This document shows, one piece after another, positions 25,165 to 33,510 of a stretch of 38,385 nucleotides of DNA. The notes below the pieces were generated by a model, which saw nothing but the letters and a program-made list of their open reading frames with translations, was not told where the DNA came from and did no database searches. Numbering within the stretch: the stretch's first letter is position 1; each line of letters starts with the position of its first letter. Source of the stretch: Clostridia bacterium (GTDB taxonomy: Bacteria > Bacillota > Clostridia > Oscillospirales > CAG-382). The translations under genes were made by a program, and so were the position numbers. Where the stretch lies: the NCBI GenBank assembly GCA_017447445.1, contig JAFSNK010000013.1, forward strand, positions 1-38,385, given 5' to 3'.

Positions 25165-26436
25165 TCATCCGCTTATCGCTCCGACAAACGCTTTCTTTTC
25201 GGCGGCGATAAGCGGGTTTTCCTCTCCGGTCAAAGGGTCGTAAAGCGAAGAATAGGTAAAAAGGCAGAATCCGTTCGCGCCGGAGCTTTTCACCGCCGCC
25301 AGCGAACGGGCGATCACGTCCTTGCGGTCGCGCCATTCGTATTTCCCGGCTTCTCCGGCGTAAATATCCGGCTTGCCCTCGCTGCCCATAACGCATTTCG
25401 CGGCGGAAAGCCCTATGTAAAGCTTCGCCCCGTTTTGCATCGCCGCGCACCAGTCGGAAAGCACGGAGGCAAACGGACAGCAGGCGTTTTCGAACCCGAA
25501 GTAAAGCTGCGGCATTATATAATCGGCGAACCCGCTTTCGCCGCACCAGCGGTATATGTCCGCGTACCATCCGTTTTCCAGCGAATAAATGTTGCCGGAG
25601 GGCGCCACGCCGAATATCTTTCCGTGCGAATGCGCCGCTTCGTAAAGCGCCTTCACCGTGCGGTTCACGTTCGCGCGGCGGAACTCGCCCAGGTCGGAAT
25701 ACCCGCTTTGCGCGAATTCGCGCTCGTCGTGGAACTCGAATTCCGTAGGGTAAAAATAATCGTCTATATGTATGCCGTCGAAATCGTATTTGTCTAAAAT
25801 CTCGTCTGCGCCCGCCGCGATCAGCCGCGTCGCCTCCGGGTATGAAGGGTCCAGATAAAGCAGGCCGTCCTCGCCCTCTTTTATCCGCCCGCCGCGGTCG
25901 GCATACCATTTTTTAAGAACGCAGCCGCCCTCGTAATTCTCCATATCGCTTTTCGTGCACAGCCGGTAGGGGTTTATCCAGGCGTGCACCGAAAGCCCGC
26001 GCTCCTTCGCGTTGGTCAGAAATATCCCCACCGCGTCGTAATCCAAGCTTCCTCCGTAGTATCCGGCGATATATTTGGAGCAGGGATATATCTCGCTTTC
26101 ATACATACTGTCGCCGTTCGGGCGGACCTGCAGAAACACCGTGTTGAACCCGTCGCGCACAAGGTTGTCCAGCATGGCGCGCACCTTTTCGCGGTAATCG
26201 TTCTCGTCCCGCTGGCGGCACCCGTCGCGGCAGACCGGGTGCATATCGAACTGCGATACCCATATCCCGCGCAGCTCACCGTTCGCGCGGGCGCGCCCCG
26301 CGAAAGCCGCGGAACCCAAATAATAAACGGTGTATGTCCCGCTTTCCGGGCGCGCCGTTTCCACGCGCTCGATGCTCCCGCAGGAGCACATAAGGCACGC
26401 CGCCGCAAGGGATAAAACAAGTATCTTCCTTTTCAT
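25165..26436 (-). CDS. GHL10-type glycoside hydrolase-like lipoprotein
   Basis: A 423-residue lipoprotein with a signal peptide ending in the lipobox-like CLMCSC (lipid-modified Cys near residue 19). The body is a TIM-barrel of the family 10-like (GHL10/DUF187) group: ELRGIWVSQFD, GFNTVFLQVRPNGDSMY, GLSVHAWINPYR, DPSYPEATRLI, KYDFDGIHIDDYFYP, and the late-barrel IMPQLYFGFEN with GANGFCLFTYSSL. Acidic residues in the HIDDYF motif are probable catalytic or sugar-binding positions. Family members are thought to act on cell-wall or extracellular glycans; the substrate is unknown. Its start faces the CCA-adding enzyme gene across a 64-base gap. Confidence 0.85.
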   Translation of the reverse strand: MKRKILVLSLAAACLMCSCGSIERVETARPESGTYTVYYLGSAAFAGRARANGELRGIWVSQFDMHPVCRDGCRQRDENDYREKVRAMLDNLVRDGFNTVFLQVRPNGDSMYESEIYPCSKYIAGYYGGSLDYDAVGIFLTNAKERGLSVHAWINPYRLCTKSDMENYEGGCVLKKWYADRGGRIKEGEDGLLYLDPSYPEATRLIAAGADEILDKYDFDGIHIDDYFYPTEFEFHDEREFAQSGYSDLGEFRRANVNRTVKALYEAAHSHGKIFGVAPSGNIYSLENGWYADIYRWCGESGFADYIMPQLYFGFENACCPFASVLSDWCAAMQNGAKLYIGLSAAKCVMGSEGKPDIYAGEAGKYEWRDRKDVIARSLAAVKSSGANGFCLFTYSSLYDPLTGEENPLIAAEKKAFVGAISG

Positions 26437-26500
26437 TTATATATCACCGTTCAATTGTATTATTTTTCAAAGCGTTCAATGCCGGAAGGAGGCGAAAGTT

Positions 26501-27673
26501 TTGCAGATAAAACTCAACAAAAACGCAATAAAGCTTATATCCCGCCTCGAAGCCAACGGCTTTTCCGCCTACGCAGTGGGCGGTTGCGTGCGCGATTCGC
26601 TTCTGGGCAGGGAAGTCAGCGATACCGACATAGCCACCTCCGCCACGCCCGCGGAAATGAAAAAAGCGCTTTCCGGCGTGAAGCTGATCGAGACCGGGAT
26701 AAAGCACGGGACCGTTACCGCGCTGCTCGGCAAAAAAACCTACGAGATAACCTCCTACCGCGTGGAATCGGGCTACAGCGATTCGCGCCACCCCGATCAC
26801 GTCGCTTTCGTGCGGGACATAATCCCGGACCTCGCCCGCCGCGATTTTACCGTCAACGCTATGGCTTATTCGCCCGCGCGCGGGTTCTGCGACCCGTTCG
26901 GCGGCAGGGAGGACCTTAAAGCCCGGGTGATCCGCGCCGTGGGCGACCCGCGCGCCCGGTTCACGGAGGACGCGCTTCGCATCCTTCGCGCGCTGCGCTT
27001 TGCTTCGGTGCTGGGGTTCGAAATAGAAAAAAACACCTCCGACGCGCTGTCGGAGCTCGCGCCCAACCTGAAAAACGTCTCCGCGGAGCGAATACTCGCG
27101 GAGACCGAGAAACTCGTGTGCGGGAACGCCGCGGAAACCGTGGTGAACGCATATAAAGACGTTGTTTGCACCGTCGTTCCGCTTCGCGGCGACACGCACG
27201 CCTTCGCACAGCTGCCGCCGCTGCCGGAATACCGCCTTGCCTGCCTGCTCGGCGCCGGAGCGGGGGACGCGCTGCGCGCGCTCAGGTCCTCCGCAAAGCT
27301 TGCCCGCGCCGCGGAAATGCTGGCGGGCTCCGTGCCGCTCCCGCGCGATACCGTCGGCAAAAAACGCTTTATCGCAAAAGAGGGAAGAGAAGACGCGGCG
27401 CGCATTGCGCTCTACCGCCGTACGCTTTACGGCGAAGACGCGGAACGCGGGATCGAAGGACTTATCGCCGCCGGAGGGTGCTTCTCTTTGGCGGAGCTGG
27501 ATATCGGCGGCGACGACCTCGCCCGGCTCGGATATACGGGTGCGGAAGTCGGGCGCGTCCTGCGCGAGCTGCTGGATTCGGTGCTTCGCGGCGAAACCGA
27601 GAACGAAAAAAGCGCGCTTTGCGCCGCCGCGCTCAAATCGATAAAAATCGGGGTTGACAATTCCGAAGAATAA
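26501..27673 (+). CDS. cca: CCA tRNA nucleotidyltransferase (class II)
   Basis: A 390-residue class II nucleotidyltransferase. The NTP-transfer head reads YAVGGCVRDSLLGREVSDTDIATSATPAE with two catalytic aspartates in DTDIA. RRDFTVNAMAYSP and RFTEDALRILRALRFAS are the neck motifs of the CCA/poly(A) polymerase family. It should repair or add the 3' CCA of tRNAs; a poly(A) polymerase role cannot be excluded. The start is TTG 26501, because AAGGAGG ends 8 bases before it and the upstream open frame lacks a ribosome site. The next gene is a tRNA whose promoter overlaps the end of this gene. Confidence 0.88.
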   Translation: MQIKLNKNAIKLISRLEANGFSAYAVGGCVRDSLLGREVSDTDIATSATPAEMKKALSGVKLIETGIKHGTVTALLGKKTYEITSYRVESGYSDSRHPDHVAFVRDIIPDLARRDFTVNAMAYSPARGFCDPFGGREDLKARVIRAVGDPRARFTEDALRILRALRFASVLGFEIEKNTSDALSELAPNLKNVSAERILAETEKLVCGNAAETVVNAYKDVVCTVVPLRGDTHAFAQLPPLPEYRLACLLGAGAGDALRALRSSAKLARAAEMLAGSVPLPRDTVGKKRFIAKEGREDAARIALYRRTLYGEDAERGIEGLIAAGGCFSLAELDIGGDDLARLGYTGAEVGRVLRELLDSVLRGETENEKSALCAAALKSIKIGVDNSEE

Positions 27674-27682
27674 TGATATAAT
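27654..27682 (+). promoter_or_regulatory. Consensus promoter of tRNA-Thr
   Basis: TTGACA (27654-27659), 17-base spacer, TATAAT (27677-27682). The -35 box lies inside the end of the cca coding region. Transcription should start near 27689. Confidence 0.88.
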
Positions 27683-27730
27683 CCATTCTGCGCCTTGCGA
27701 AAGAACGCTTGCTTTCCGCTTCGCGTAAAC

Positions 27731-27805
27731 GCTGGTGTGGCGCAGTGGTAGCGCAATTGATTCGTAATCAATAGGCCGAGGGTCCGAATCCCTCCACCAG
27801 CTCCA
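27731..27805 (+). tRNA. tRNA-Thr (anticodon CGU)
   Basis: Full cloverleaf: acceptor GCTGGTG with CACCAGC, D-arm GCGC with GCGC, anticodon stem ATTGA with TCAAT around loop TTCGTAA (anticodon CGT in DNA), T-arm GAGGG with CCCTC, discriminator T and an encoded CCA. It reads ACG codons. Confidence 0.96.
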
Positions 27806-27806
27806 G

Positions 27807-27836
27807 AAAAATCCTCGTCTTCGGACGGGGATTTTT
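27807..27836 (+). terminator. Terminator of tRNA-Thr, UUCG tetraloop
   Basis: A 13-bp stem (27807-27819 with 27824-27836, one G-U pair) closes on a TTCG tetraloop and ends in a T-run. The hairpin array begins two bases further on. Confidence 0.9.
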
Positions 27837-27837
27837 C

Positions 27838-27989
27838 AATGATGTTTGCCCTACCGGGCAAATGATGCTGCCTGCGTCAATGATGCCGCTTCGCTAATGA
27901 TGCGTCCCGCGGGACGTTGGGGCAAACATCGCATCATTTCGGAGCGAAGCGGATATACGTCATTAGCCGCCAAAGGCGGCGGCATCATT
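27838..27989. repeat. Modular hairpin array with AATGATG / CATCATT linkers
   Basis: Linker AATGATG occurs at 27838-27844, 27861-27867, 27879-27885 and 27896-27902. Its reverse complement CATCATT occurs at 27932-27938 and 27983-27989, with variant CGTCATT at 27958-27964. Between linkers sit GC inverted repeats (27846-27860, 27903-27916, 27966-27980) and decayed ones. GATGTTTGCCC (27841-27851) is exactly complementary to 27920-27930, so the first left unit reappears inverted at the start of the right half. This is the same plan as at 47-226 with a different linker word. No gene is evident inside. Confidence 0.85.
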
Positions 27990-28066
27990 GATCTTTGCAT
28001 TCAAACAAGATATTATTCAGCTTTAAGCAGTTTTCGCTCCGGGGCTGTTTCGTCTGTTGATCAAGA

Positions 28067-28094
28067 AAAAAACCTCGCGATCGCGAGGTTTTTT
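28067..28094. terminator. Perfect 28-base palindromic terminator
   Basis: Bases 28067-28080 are the exact complement of 28081-28094, with A-run and T-run ends, forming a symmetric terminator hairpin. It can stop the minus-strand peptidase gene ending at 28147. The rest of 27990-28146 shows only small GC hairpins (around 28105-28120 and 28128-28142). Confidence 0.75.
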
Positions 28095-28146
28095 CAACCG
28101 GATCCGCCCTTGCGGACGGGATAAACCGCCCCGCGGGGAGGTTTCT

Positions 28147-28947
28147 TTATTTCTTTACTATCTCGAGCGCCCAGGAGCCCATGGCCTCATAGCGCGCGGC
28201 GACAAGCTCGCGATCGTATTTTATCCGTTCGCCGCTGTCCGGGTCGTTAAGATAAACGCAGTTGCTGTCGTAGCCGACGAGCACCAGGCAGTGCTCGCCG
28301 CGCTTCCACTGCAGCTTTTCGCCGTTCGGCAGCGTCCATACCGCGCCCTGCATCGGCTCCATCATCTGCCCGGTCGCCCATATCAGAACCGGGTCCCCGC
28401 GTGATACGCGCGCCAACAGGTCTTCGAAAGGCACTCCGGAAAGCGGGATCGCTTTCACCGTAAAGCAGTTGCCGTTTATCGCTTTTGCAACGACGGGCGC
28501 GAAACAGCCGTAGGAGTGCTGCGAGAACGGGTCCCCGACGAACTTTTCCGTGGGGTCGGCGCCGTACATCACGCCGTCTTCGTAATAATACGGCTCGCAT
28601 TCAAGCCATTCTCCGGCGAACGTCTCGGCGTCCACCGGTACGTCGTAATAATTCAAAAGCATCGTCGCAGCCACCGATTCGCAGCCCGTCGGCAAGGCGG
28701 GATACTGGCAGATCAGCGGCACGTCGAGCAGGCGCGCCGCCTTTACGGGCTCTTCGGACGAAGCGTCCGGTTCGGACGCCGGCGCCGGCTCGGAGCTTTC
28801 CGCCGTACTCGCCGTTTCGCTCCCGGCTTCGGAGGATACCGTGGCGCTCGCCCTGCTTTCAACGGGTCTGCTTTCCGGGCTCTCGGTCATAGTGCAGGAA
28901 ACCAGAAGCAGAAACAACGCGATCAGTATCGCGGTAAGAATACGCAA
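28147..28947 (-). CDS. C39-like cysteine peptidase lipoprotein
   Basis: About 267 residues: a signal peptide ending in LLLVSC (lipobox), a Ser/Glu/Ala/Pro-rich linker, then a peptidase C39-like (C39_2 type) domain. The catalytic Cys lies in LPTGCESVAATMLL, the His in GEHCLVLVGYD and the Asp in YLNDPDSG. Such proteins are surface thiol proteases or peptide-processing enzymes of unknown target; here there is no ABC transporter partner. The start is uncertain. AAAGGGG touches the upstream GTG at 28956 but is correctly spaced for TTG 28947, which also gives a cleaner signal peptide. Its promoter is at 29061-29089. Confidence 0.83.
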   Translation of the reverse strand: MRILTAILIALFLLLVSCTMTESPESRPVESRASATVSSEAGSETASTAESSEPAPASEPDASSEEPVKAARLLDVPLICQYPALPTGCESVAATMLLNYYDVPVDAETFAGEWLECEPYYYEDGVMYGADPTEKFVGDPFSQHSYGCFAPVVAKAINGNCFTVKAIPLSGVPFEDLLARVSRGDPVLIWATGQMMEPMQGAVWTLPNGEKLQWKRGEHCLVLVGYDSNCVYLNDPDSGERIKYDRELVAARYEAMGSWALEIVKK

Positions 28948-29060
28948 GCTCGACACCCCTTTCCGGACAGATATGCGAACCCCGCCCGCGCGCTTTACGC
29001 GAATACGGTACGGGGCGGCGCTTTTTGCGTCGTACGCGATTTACATATATTTATATATAA

Positions 29061-29089
29061 TATATAACACGCGCGTTCGAGATTGTCAA
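29061..29089 (-). promoter_or_regulatory. Sigma-A promoter of the C39-like peptidase gene
   Basis: Minus-strand TTGACA (29084-29089), 17-base spacer, TATATA (29061-29066). It leaves a leader of roughly 105 bases in which I see no known riboswitch. Confidence 0.75.
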
Positions 29090-29233
29090 GTTTTATGTTC
29101 TTTACATGCGCGTATGCGCGCCGGGTGTAGAAAAAATCGGCACACAAAGCCGCCGTTTTGCATATAATAACGAAAAAAGCCCCAAAAAACGCCCCGCGAG
29201 GCCCCGAAAACAGCCCGAAAACCGCATTTGATG

Positions 29234-29294
29234 CAAAAGCGTTTGCGCCGAGTTGCAAAAAAATGTTGACAAAACGCTTTTGATGATATATAAT
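29234..29294 (+). promoter_or_regulatory. Consensus promoter with inverted repeat over the -35 region
   Basis: TTGACA (29266-29271), 17-base spacer, TATAAT (29289-29294). CAAAAGCGTTT (29234-29244) is exactly complementary to AAACGCTTTTG (29272-29282); the right arm fills the spacer just after the -35 box. This could be a two-site operator or a hairpin. The upstream stretch 29100-29233 shows no gene; it holds regularly spaced CCCC runs at 29180-29216. Confidence 0.65.
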
Positions 29295-29351
29295 TGATAA
29301 AAATCATAATCGGGGCAGTATTGAAAAGTGACTTTTTCTTCGCGCAATCTA

Positions 29352-29380
29352 TTGACTAACGCCTCGGAATATGATATAAT
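29352..29380 (+). promoter_or_regulatory. Second tandem sigma-A promoter
   Basis: TTGACT (29352-29357), 17-base spacer, TATAAT (29375-29380). It lies 86 bases downstream of the first promoter and reads into the membrane-protein gene at 29433. Confidence 0.75.
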
Positions 29381-29432
29381 CACTCTATTCTTTACGGCGG
29401 GGCATACCCTTTCAACGGCGGAACGGTGCGAT

Positions 29433-29969
29433 ATGTCAAGGAATAAATACGTCAACGATTATAAGCTTTCTTATTATATGGATAAGAAAGGTCGCTTCCG
29501 CAAAGAGATGCAGTATGTCGGCGATCATTTCGTCTTCACGCGCGAAAGCGGGGAAATGAAGTCGGATTCCCGCATACTCACCGCGGCTTGCGCCGTCGGC
29601 TGGGCGGCGTTCATAGCGGCGCTCATCTCACCCACCGCGGCAATGCGCCGCATCTGGTTCTCGGTGCCGTTTGCTTTCATCGCGGTGCCGCTGTGGCTGG
29701 TAAGTACCGTGCTGTTCGCCTATTACACGGCAAATGAACCGTTCGTCCGCAAAACCTCAGTCCTGCTTTCCGGGCGACTTAAGCCCGCCGCGATCGCGTT
29801 CATCGCGCTCGCCGCGGCGGCGCTCGTCGGGTTTATCGTCGCGTGGGCGGTCGGGAAAGACGATTTCACCGCGTGGGACGTCGTCCCCTTCGTTTCGTCG
29901 CTGTTGCTGCTCGCCTGCGCCGTAACCGTGCTTATCAAGCACAAAAGCTTCCCGACAGAGCCAAAATAA
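29433..29969 (+). CDS. Small four-span membrane protein, unknown
   Basis: A 178-residue protein with a basic, tyrosine-rich N-terminus (NDYKLSYYMDKKGRFRKEMQYVGDHF) followed by four membrane spans (about residues 47-66, 76-96, 112-134 and 147-167). The first 45 residues look like a small soluble domain. I do not recognise the family. ATG 29433 is chosen because both tandem promoters lie upstream of it and a longer frame would start inside them; the ribosome site is weak (GGCGGAACGG). It has no evident terminator before the next gene. Confidence 0.65.
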   Translation: MSRNKYVNDYKLSYYMDKKGRFRKEMQYVGDHFVFTRESGEMKSDSRILTAACAVGWAAFIAALISPTAAMRRIWFSVPFAFIAVPLWLVSTVLFAYYTANEPFVRKTSVLLSGRLKPAAIAFIALAAAALVGFIVAWAVGKDDFTAWDVVPFVSSLLLLACAVTVLIKHKSFPTEPK

Positions 29970-30027
29970 CGGTCATTATGCGCTGAATGCGTTAAATATG
30001 ATAAAATTTTTTAGGAGGAAATCCAAA

Positions 30028-32343
30028 ATGAGCAAATTCTTCAAACTGCTTGCTCTCGGCCTCGCACTCGTAATGGTGCTTTCTTTCGTTGCTTGCACAC
30101 AGAAACCGAATGAGAATTCCGGTGCTGCTTCCGGCGACGAATCCAAGCCCGCTGTCAGCGAAGACGAAAGCAAAGCCCCGGAAATCGTTCCGCAGGGAAC
30201 CGTGGTTTATGCAACTTCTACTTTTGACCAGAAGTTCAGCCCGTTCTTCTACACCACCGCGTTTGACGCAGACGTCGTCAACCTCGTTTCCGGCTATCTG
30301 CTTGCCTCTGACCGCGGCGGCGCAGTCGTAGAGACCGGTATCGAAGGCAAGACCGTTACCTATAACGGCACCGACTATACCTACTACGGCTTCGGCGATG
30401 TCGAAGTTATCCAGAATAACGACGGCAGCGTTGATTACAAGCTTACCATGCGTGACAACATTAAGTTCTCCGATGGTACTCCCGCTACGATAGATGACGT
30501 TATATTCGGCATCTACGTTATGTGCGACCCGACCTACGACGGTTCTTCCACCATCTACGCTCTTCCGATAGAGGGTATGGACGAATACCGCGCGGGCGTC
30601 ACCACTCTGCTTCACTATATCTATGGTCTCGGCAGAGAAAACACCGACTTCACCAACGTTACCGAAGAACAGCAGAAAGCGTTCTGGGAGAAGTACGACA
30701 AAGCCACCCTTGATCTTGCGAAAGAGATCTACGACTACTGCGTTGCCAAGGGATACGCCGAAGACGGCGACATCCAGGCGGCCGCAGGCGCTTGGGGCTT
30801 CGACGCTGAAGAGAACACTCTCGAATCCTTCGCGGCTGCTCTTGAAGACGTTTACGGCGATGACGTTGCCAAAATGATCAGCACCGAAAACGCCGGCTCT
30901 TCCGTCGAAGACCTCTTCCCGGGTCTCGAGGAATATTCGCAGACCGCCGTTACCTTCGGCGAATCTGCTGCCAACATCAAAGGTATCCAGCGTACCGGCG
31001 ATTACACCATGACCGTTCATATGACCTCGTTCGACGCGGTCGCTATCTATGACATGGGCTTCGTTATCTCTCCGCTTCACTACTACGGCAATAAAGACGA
31101 ATATGATTATGCCGCCAACAAGTTCGGCTTTACCAAGGGCGACCTCAGCTCCGTTCGTGCGAAGACCACCCAGCCTCTCGGCTGCGGCGCTTTCACCTAC
31201 GAAGGCTACGACAAGGGCGTTGTTACTCTGAAAGCCAACACTTCCTACGTGCTCGGTACTCCTCACATCGAAACTCTTCAGTTCGCTGAAGGCGTCGATT
31301 CCGAATACGTGCCCGGCATCCAGTCCGGCAAGTTCGACGTTGCTTCTCCCTCCATCAGCGACAAGACCGTTGCCGCTATCAAGGGCGCAAACTCCAACAA
31401 AGAACTCGTCGGCGAGACCATCACCACCTACCTCATCGACTATCGCGGATACGGCTACATCGGCATCAACGCCGACCTCGTCAACATCGACAAGGATCCG
31501 TCCTCCGATAAGTCCAAAGCTCTCCGTAAGGGCTTCATGACTCTGTTCTCGGTCTACCGCGACACCGTCATCAACTCCTACTACGGCGAACGCGCTTCCG
31601 TCATCCAGTACCCGATCTCCAACACCTCCTGGGCGGCTCCGCAGCCGGCTGACGAAGGCTACAAGATCGCTTACTCCACCGATGTGAACGGCAAGGCCAT
31701 TTACACCGACGCTATGACTGAAGAGCAGAAATTCGCCGCCGCTCTCGAAGCTGCCATCGGTTACTTCAAAGCTGCCGGCTTCACCTATGACGAAGCCGCG
31801 AAGAAGTTCACCGGCGTTGAGCAGACTTGGGAGATCATGATCCCCGGTCAGGGCGAACAGGATCACCCGGCTTACAACGTTGCTACTTCCGCTTCCAAGG
31901 CGCTCGAAAGCATCGGCATCAAACTCCAGGTCAACGACGTTGTCACCTCTGTTTGGTCCAACTCTCTCAACACCAACACCGCTATGATGTGGGCCGCCGC
32001 TTGGCAGGCATCCGTCGACCCGGATATGACTCAGGTCTACCACAGCAAGAACGCGCACGGCCAGGGCACCAACTCCAACCACTATCAGGTTGACGATGAC
32101 AAGCTCGACGAGCTCATCGAAAAGGGCCGCGCCAGCGCCGATACCGAATACCGCAAAGCCACCTACAAGCAGGCAATGGAAATCATCCTTGACTGGGGCT
32201 GCGAACTCCCGCTCTATCAGCGCAAGGAATGCACCACCTTCTCCACCGAACGCGTCGTTATCGACACCGTTCCGAAGGATATGACTCCGTTCTGGGGTTG
32301 GGCTGCAGAGATCGAAAACCTCGAAGCCGTCGTCGCTAAGTAA
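30028..32343 (+). CDS. Peptide ABC transporter substrate-binding lipoprotein
   Basis: A 771-residue family 5 (OppA/DppA-type) binding protein. It has a signal peptide with lipobox SFVAC (Cys near residue 23), a Glu/Ser-rich linker, then the two-lobed SBP_bac_5 fold (TFDQKFSPFFYTTAFDADVV, LTMRDNIKFSDGTPATIDDV, GCGAFTYEGYDKGVVTLKAN, and the late ATYKQAMEIILDWGCELPLYQRK-type helix). It should capture peptides outside the membrane and pass them to the permeases downstream. It is larger than the usual 530-600 residues; an acidic helical insertion at about residues 190-300 (rich in Asp/Glu/Ala) explains part of this. AGGAGGA precedes ATG 30028. Codon choice (ATC, AAG, CTC) suggests strong expression. 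Confidence 0.9.
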   Translation: MSKFFKLLALGLALVMVLSFVACTQKPNENSGAASGDESKPAVSEDESKAPEIVPQGTVVYATSTFDQKFSPFFYTTAFDADVVNLVSGYLLASDRGGAVVETGIEGKTVTYNGTDYTYYGFGDVEVIQNNDGSVDYKLTMRDNIKFSDGTPATIDDVIFGIYVMCDPTYDGSSTIYALPIEGMDEYRAGVTTLLHYIYGLGRENTDFTNVTEEQQKAFWEKYDKATLDLAKEIYDYCVAKGYAEDGDIQAAAGAWGFDAEENTLESFAAALEDVYGDDVAKMISTENAGSSVEDLFPGLEEYSQTAVTFGESAANIKGIQRTGDYTMTVHMTSFDAVAIYDMGFVISPLHYYGNKDEYDYAANKFGFTKGDLSSVRAKTTQPLGCGAFTYEGYDKGVVTLKANTSYVLGTPHIETLQFAEGVDSEYVPGIQSGKFDVASPSISDKTVAAIKGANSNKELVGETITTYLIDYRGYGYIGINADLVNIDKDPSSDKSKALRKGFMTLFSVYRDTVINSYYGERASVIQYPISNTSWAAPQPADEGYKIAYSTDVNGKAIYTDAMTEEQKFAAALEAAIGYFKAAGFTYDEAAKKFTGVEQTWEIMIPGQGEQDHPAYNVATSASKALESIGIKLQVNDVVTSVWSNSLNTNTAMMWAAAWQASVDPDMTQVYHSKNAHGQGTNSNHYQVDDDKLDELIEKGRASADTEYRKATYKQAMEIILDWGCELPLYQRKECTTFSTERVVIDTVPKDMTPFWGWAAEIENLEAVVAK

Positions 32344-32423
32344 GCAAAAGCTTCCGGGGGAACCGGTCTTAAAGGTTCCGTTCCCGCCCCTTGTGGGGTA
32401 AATTCGCAAATACAACAATCGGA

Positions 32424-32457
32424 ATACGGACGGGGAGCCAAAACTCCCCTTCCGTAT
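32424..32457 (+). terminator. Intra-operon stem-loop between binding protein and permease
   Basis: Bases 32424-32437 pair with 32444-32457 (14 bp, one mismatch) around a CCAAAA loop, followed by CTTCGTTTATC without a real T-run. Such structures after a binding-protein gene attenuate transcription or protect the upstream message, giving excess binding protein over permease. The remaining 160-base gap shows only a weak GGAACC/GGTTCC pair. Confidence 0.6.
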
Positions 32458-32506
32458 CTTCGTTTATCTGCAATAACTATCAATTTCGAAAGTAGAGCAA
32501 AATCCT

Positions 32507-33496
32507 ATGCTGAAGTACACGATTAAACGTATATTATACAGCGTATTAATCTTGTTCTTCGTCATGTTCATTATCTATTTGCTGATGTATAGCCTGCCCG
32601 GCGGATATATCCAGACAAGGGCACAAGAGCTTGCTTCTAAACCAAACTCCACAAAGAGTTATCAGGAATGGCTTGATTTTCTTAATGCACAGTACGGAAT
32701 GGACAAAGGCGTTGTACAGGGTTATTTCACGTGGTTGGGCAGCGCTGCCTCCGGTAATCTCGGCGACAGTTGGGTGTGGACTCTTCCGGTTACCGAGGTC
32801 TTCCACAACACCGTCTGGTACAGCTTTATTCTCGGCGCCGTTTCTTTCGTATTCGAAATCATAATCGCCATTCCGCTCGGCATTAAAGCGGCAAAGAATC
32901 AATACGGGTTCACCGATTATTTCGCGTCCGTATTTTCTATGATTTGTATTTCGATGCCGACGTTCTTCCTCGCGACTTTGCTTAAATACGTATTCGCGAT
33001 AAAACTCGAATGGTTCGAGATATCCGGTATGAAAAGCCGCGATTATATCAATTTATCTGAATTCGGAAAATTCCTGGATGTTGCCGCGCATTTCGTCCTG
33101 CCCGCGATAACGCTTATCATAATAAGCATCGGTGGACTTATGCGTTACACCCGTACAAATATGTTGGAGGTACTTAACTCCGATTACATCCGTACCGCCC
33201 GCGCGAAGGGCGTTCCGGAAAAGAAGGTCATCAACTATCACGCCTTCCGCAATACCCTCGTTCCTCTCGTAACAACGCTCGGCGGCTCGCTGCCCGGGCT
33301 GTTTTCCGGCGCTCTTATCACCGAAACGCTGTTTGCCATCCGCGGCATAGGGCACGCGTCCTATCAGTCGATGCTGCAGGCGGATATCCCGTTCATAATG
33401 TTCTATCTCGCGTTTCTGTCGATACTCACGCTGCTCGGCAACCTTATTTCCGACCTGCTGTACGCGGTGGTCGACCCGCGCGTGCGGCTGTCATAA
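32507..33496 (+). CDS. Peptide ABC transporter permease, OppB/DppB type
   Basis: A 329-residue inner-membrane permease with six spans. It begins with LKYTIKRILYSVLILFFVMF, typical of DppB/OppB, and has the ATPase-docking EAA loop YIRTARAKGVPEKKVINYHAFRN and the terminal LLYAVVDPRVRLS. It pairs with the OppC-type permease encoded 14 bases downstream to form the peptide channel. No separate promoter is seen; expression presumably depends on readthrough of the stem-loop at 32424-32457. Confidence 0.92.
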   Translation: MLKYTIKRILYSVLILFFVMFIIYLLMYSLPGGYIQTRAQELASKPNSTKSYQEWLDFLNAQYGMDKGVVQGYFTWLGSAASGNLGDSWVWTLPVTEVFHNTVWYSFILGAVSFVFEIIIAIPLGIKAAKNQYGFTDYFASVFSMICISMPTFFLATLLKYVFAIKLEWFEISGMKSRDYINLSEFGKFLDVAAHFVLPAITLIIISIGGLMRYTRTNMLEVLNSDYIRTARAKGVPEKKVINYHAFRNTLVPLVTTLGGSLPGLFSGALITETLFAIRGIGHASYQSMLQADIPFIMFYLAFLSILTLLGNLISDLLYAVVDPRVRLS

Positions 33497-33510
33497 AGGG
33501 GGGCTGTTAA

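Noticed and set aside
29178..29216. G-quadruplex on the minus strand
   Set aside because: Four G-runs exist but one has only three guanines and the loops are about 6-8 bases, so formation is doubtful.
29992..32418. Very long open frame antisense to the peptide-binding protein gene
   Set aside because: It mirrors the codon pattern of the real gene, has no ribosome site, signal or recognisable domain, and the plus strand encodes a clear SBP_bac_5 protein.
32344..32506. Riboswitch between binding protein and permease genes
   Set aside because: Only a single stem-loop and one weak pairing are visible; no conserved riboswitch core is recognisable.
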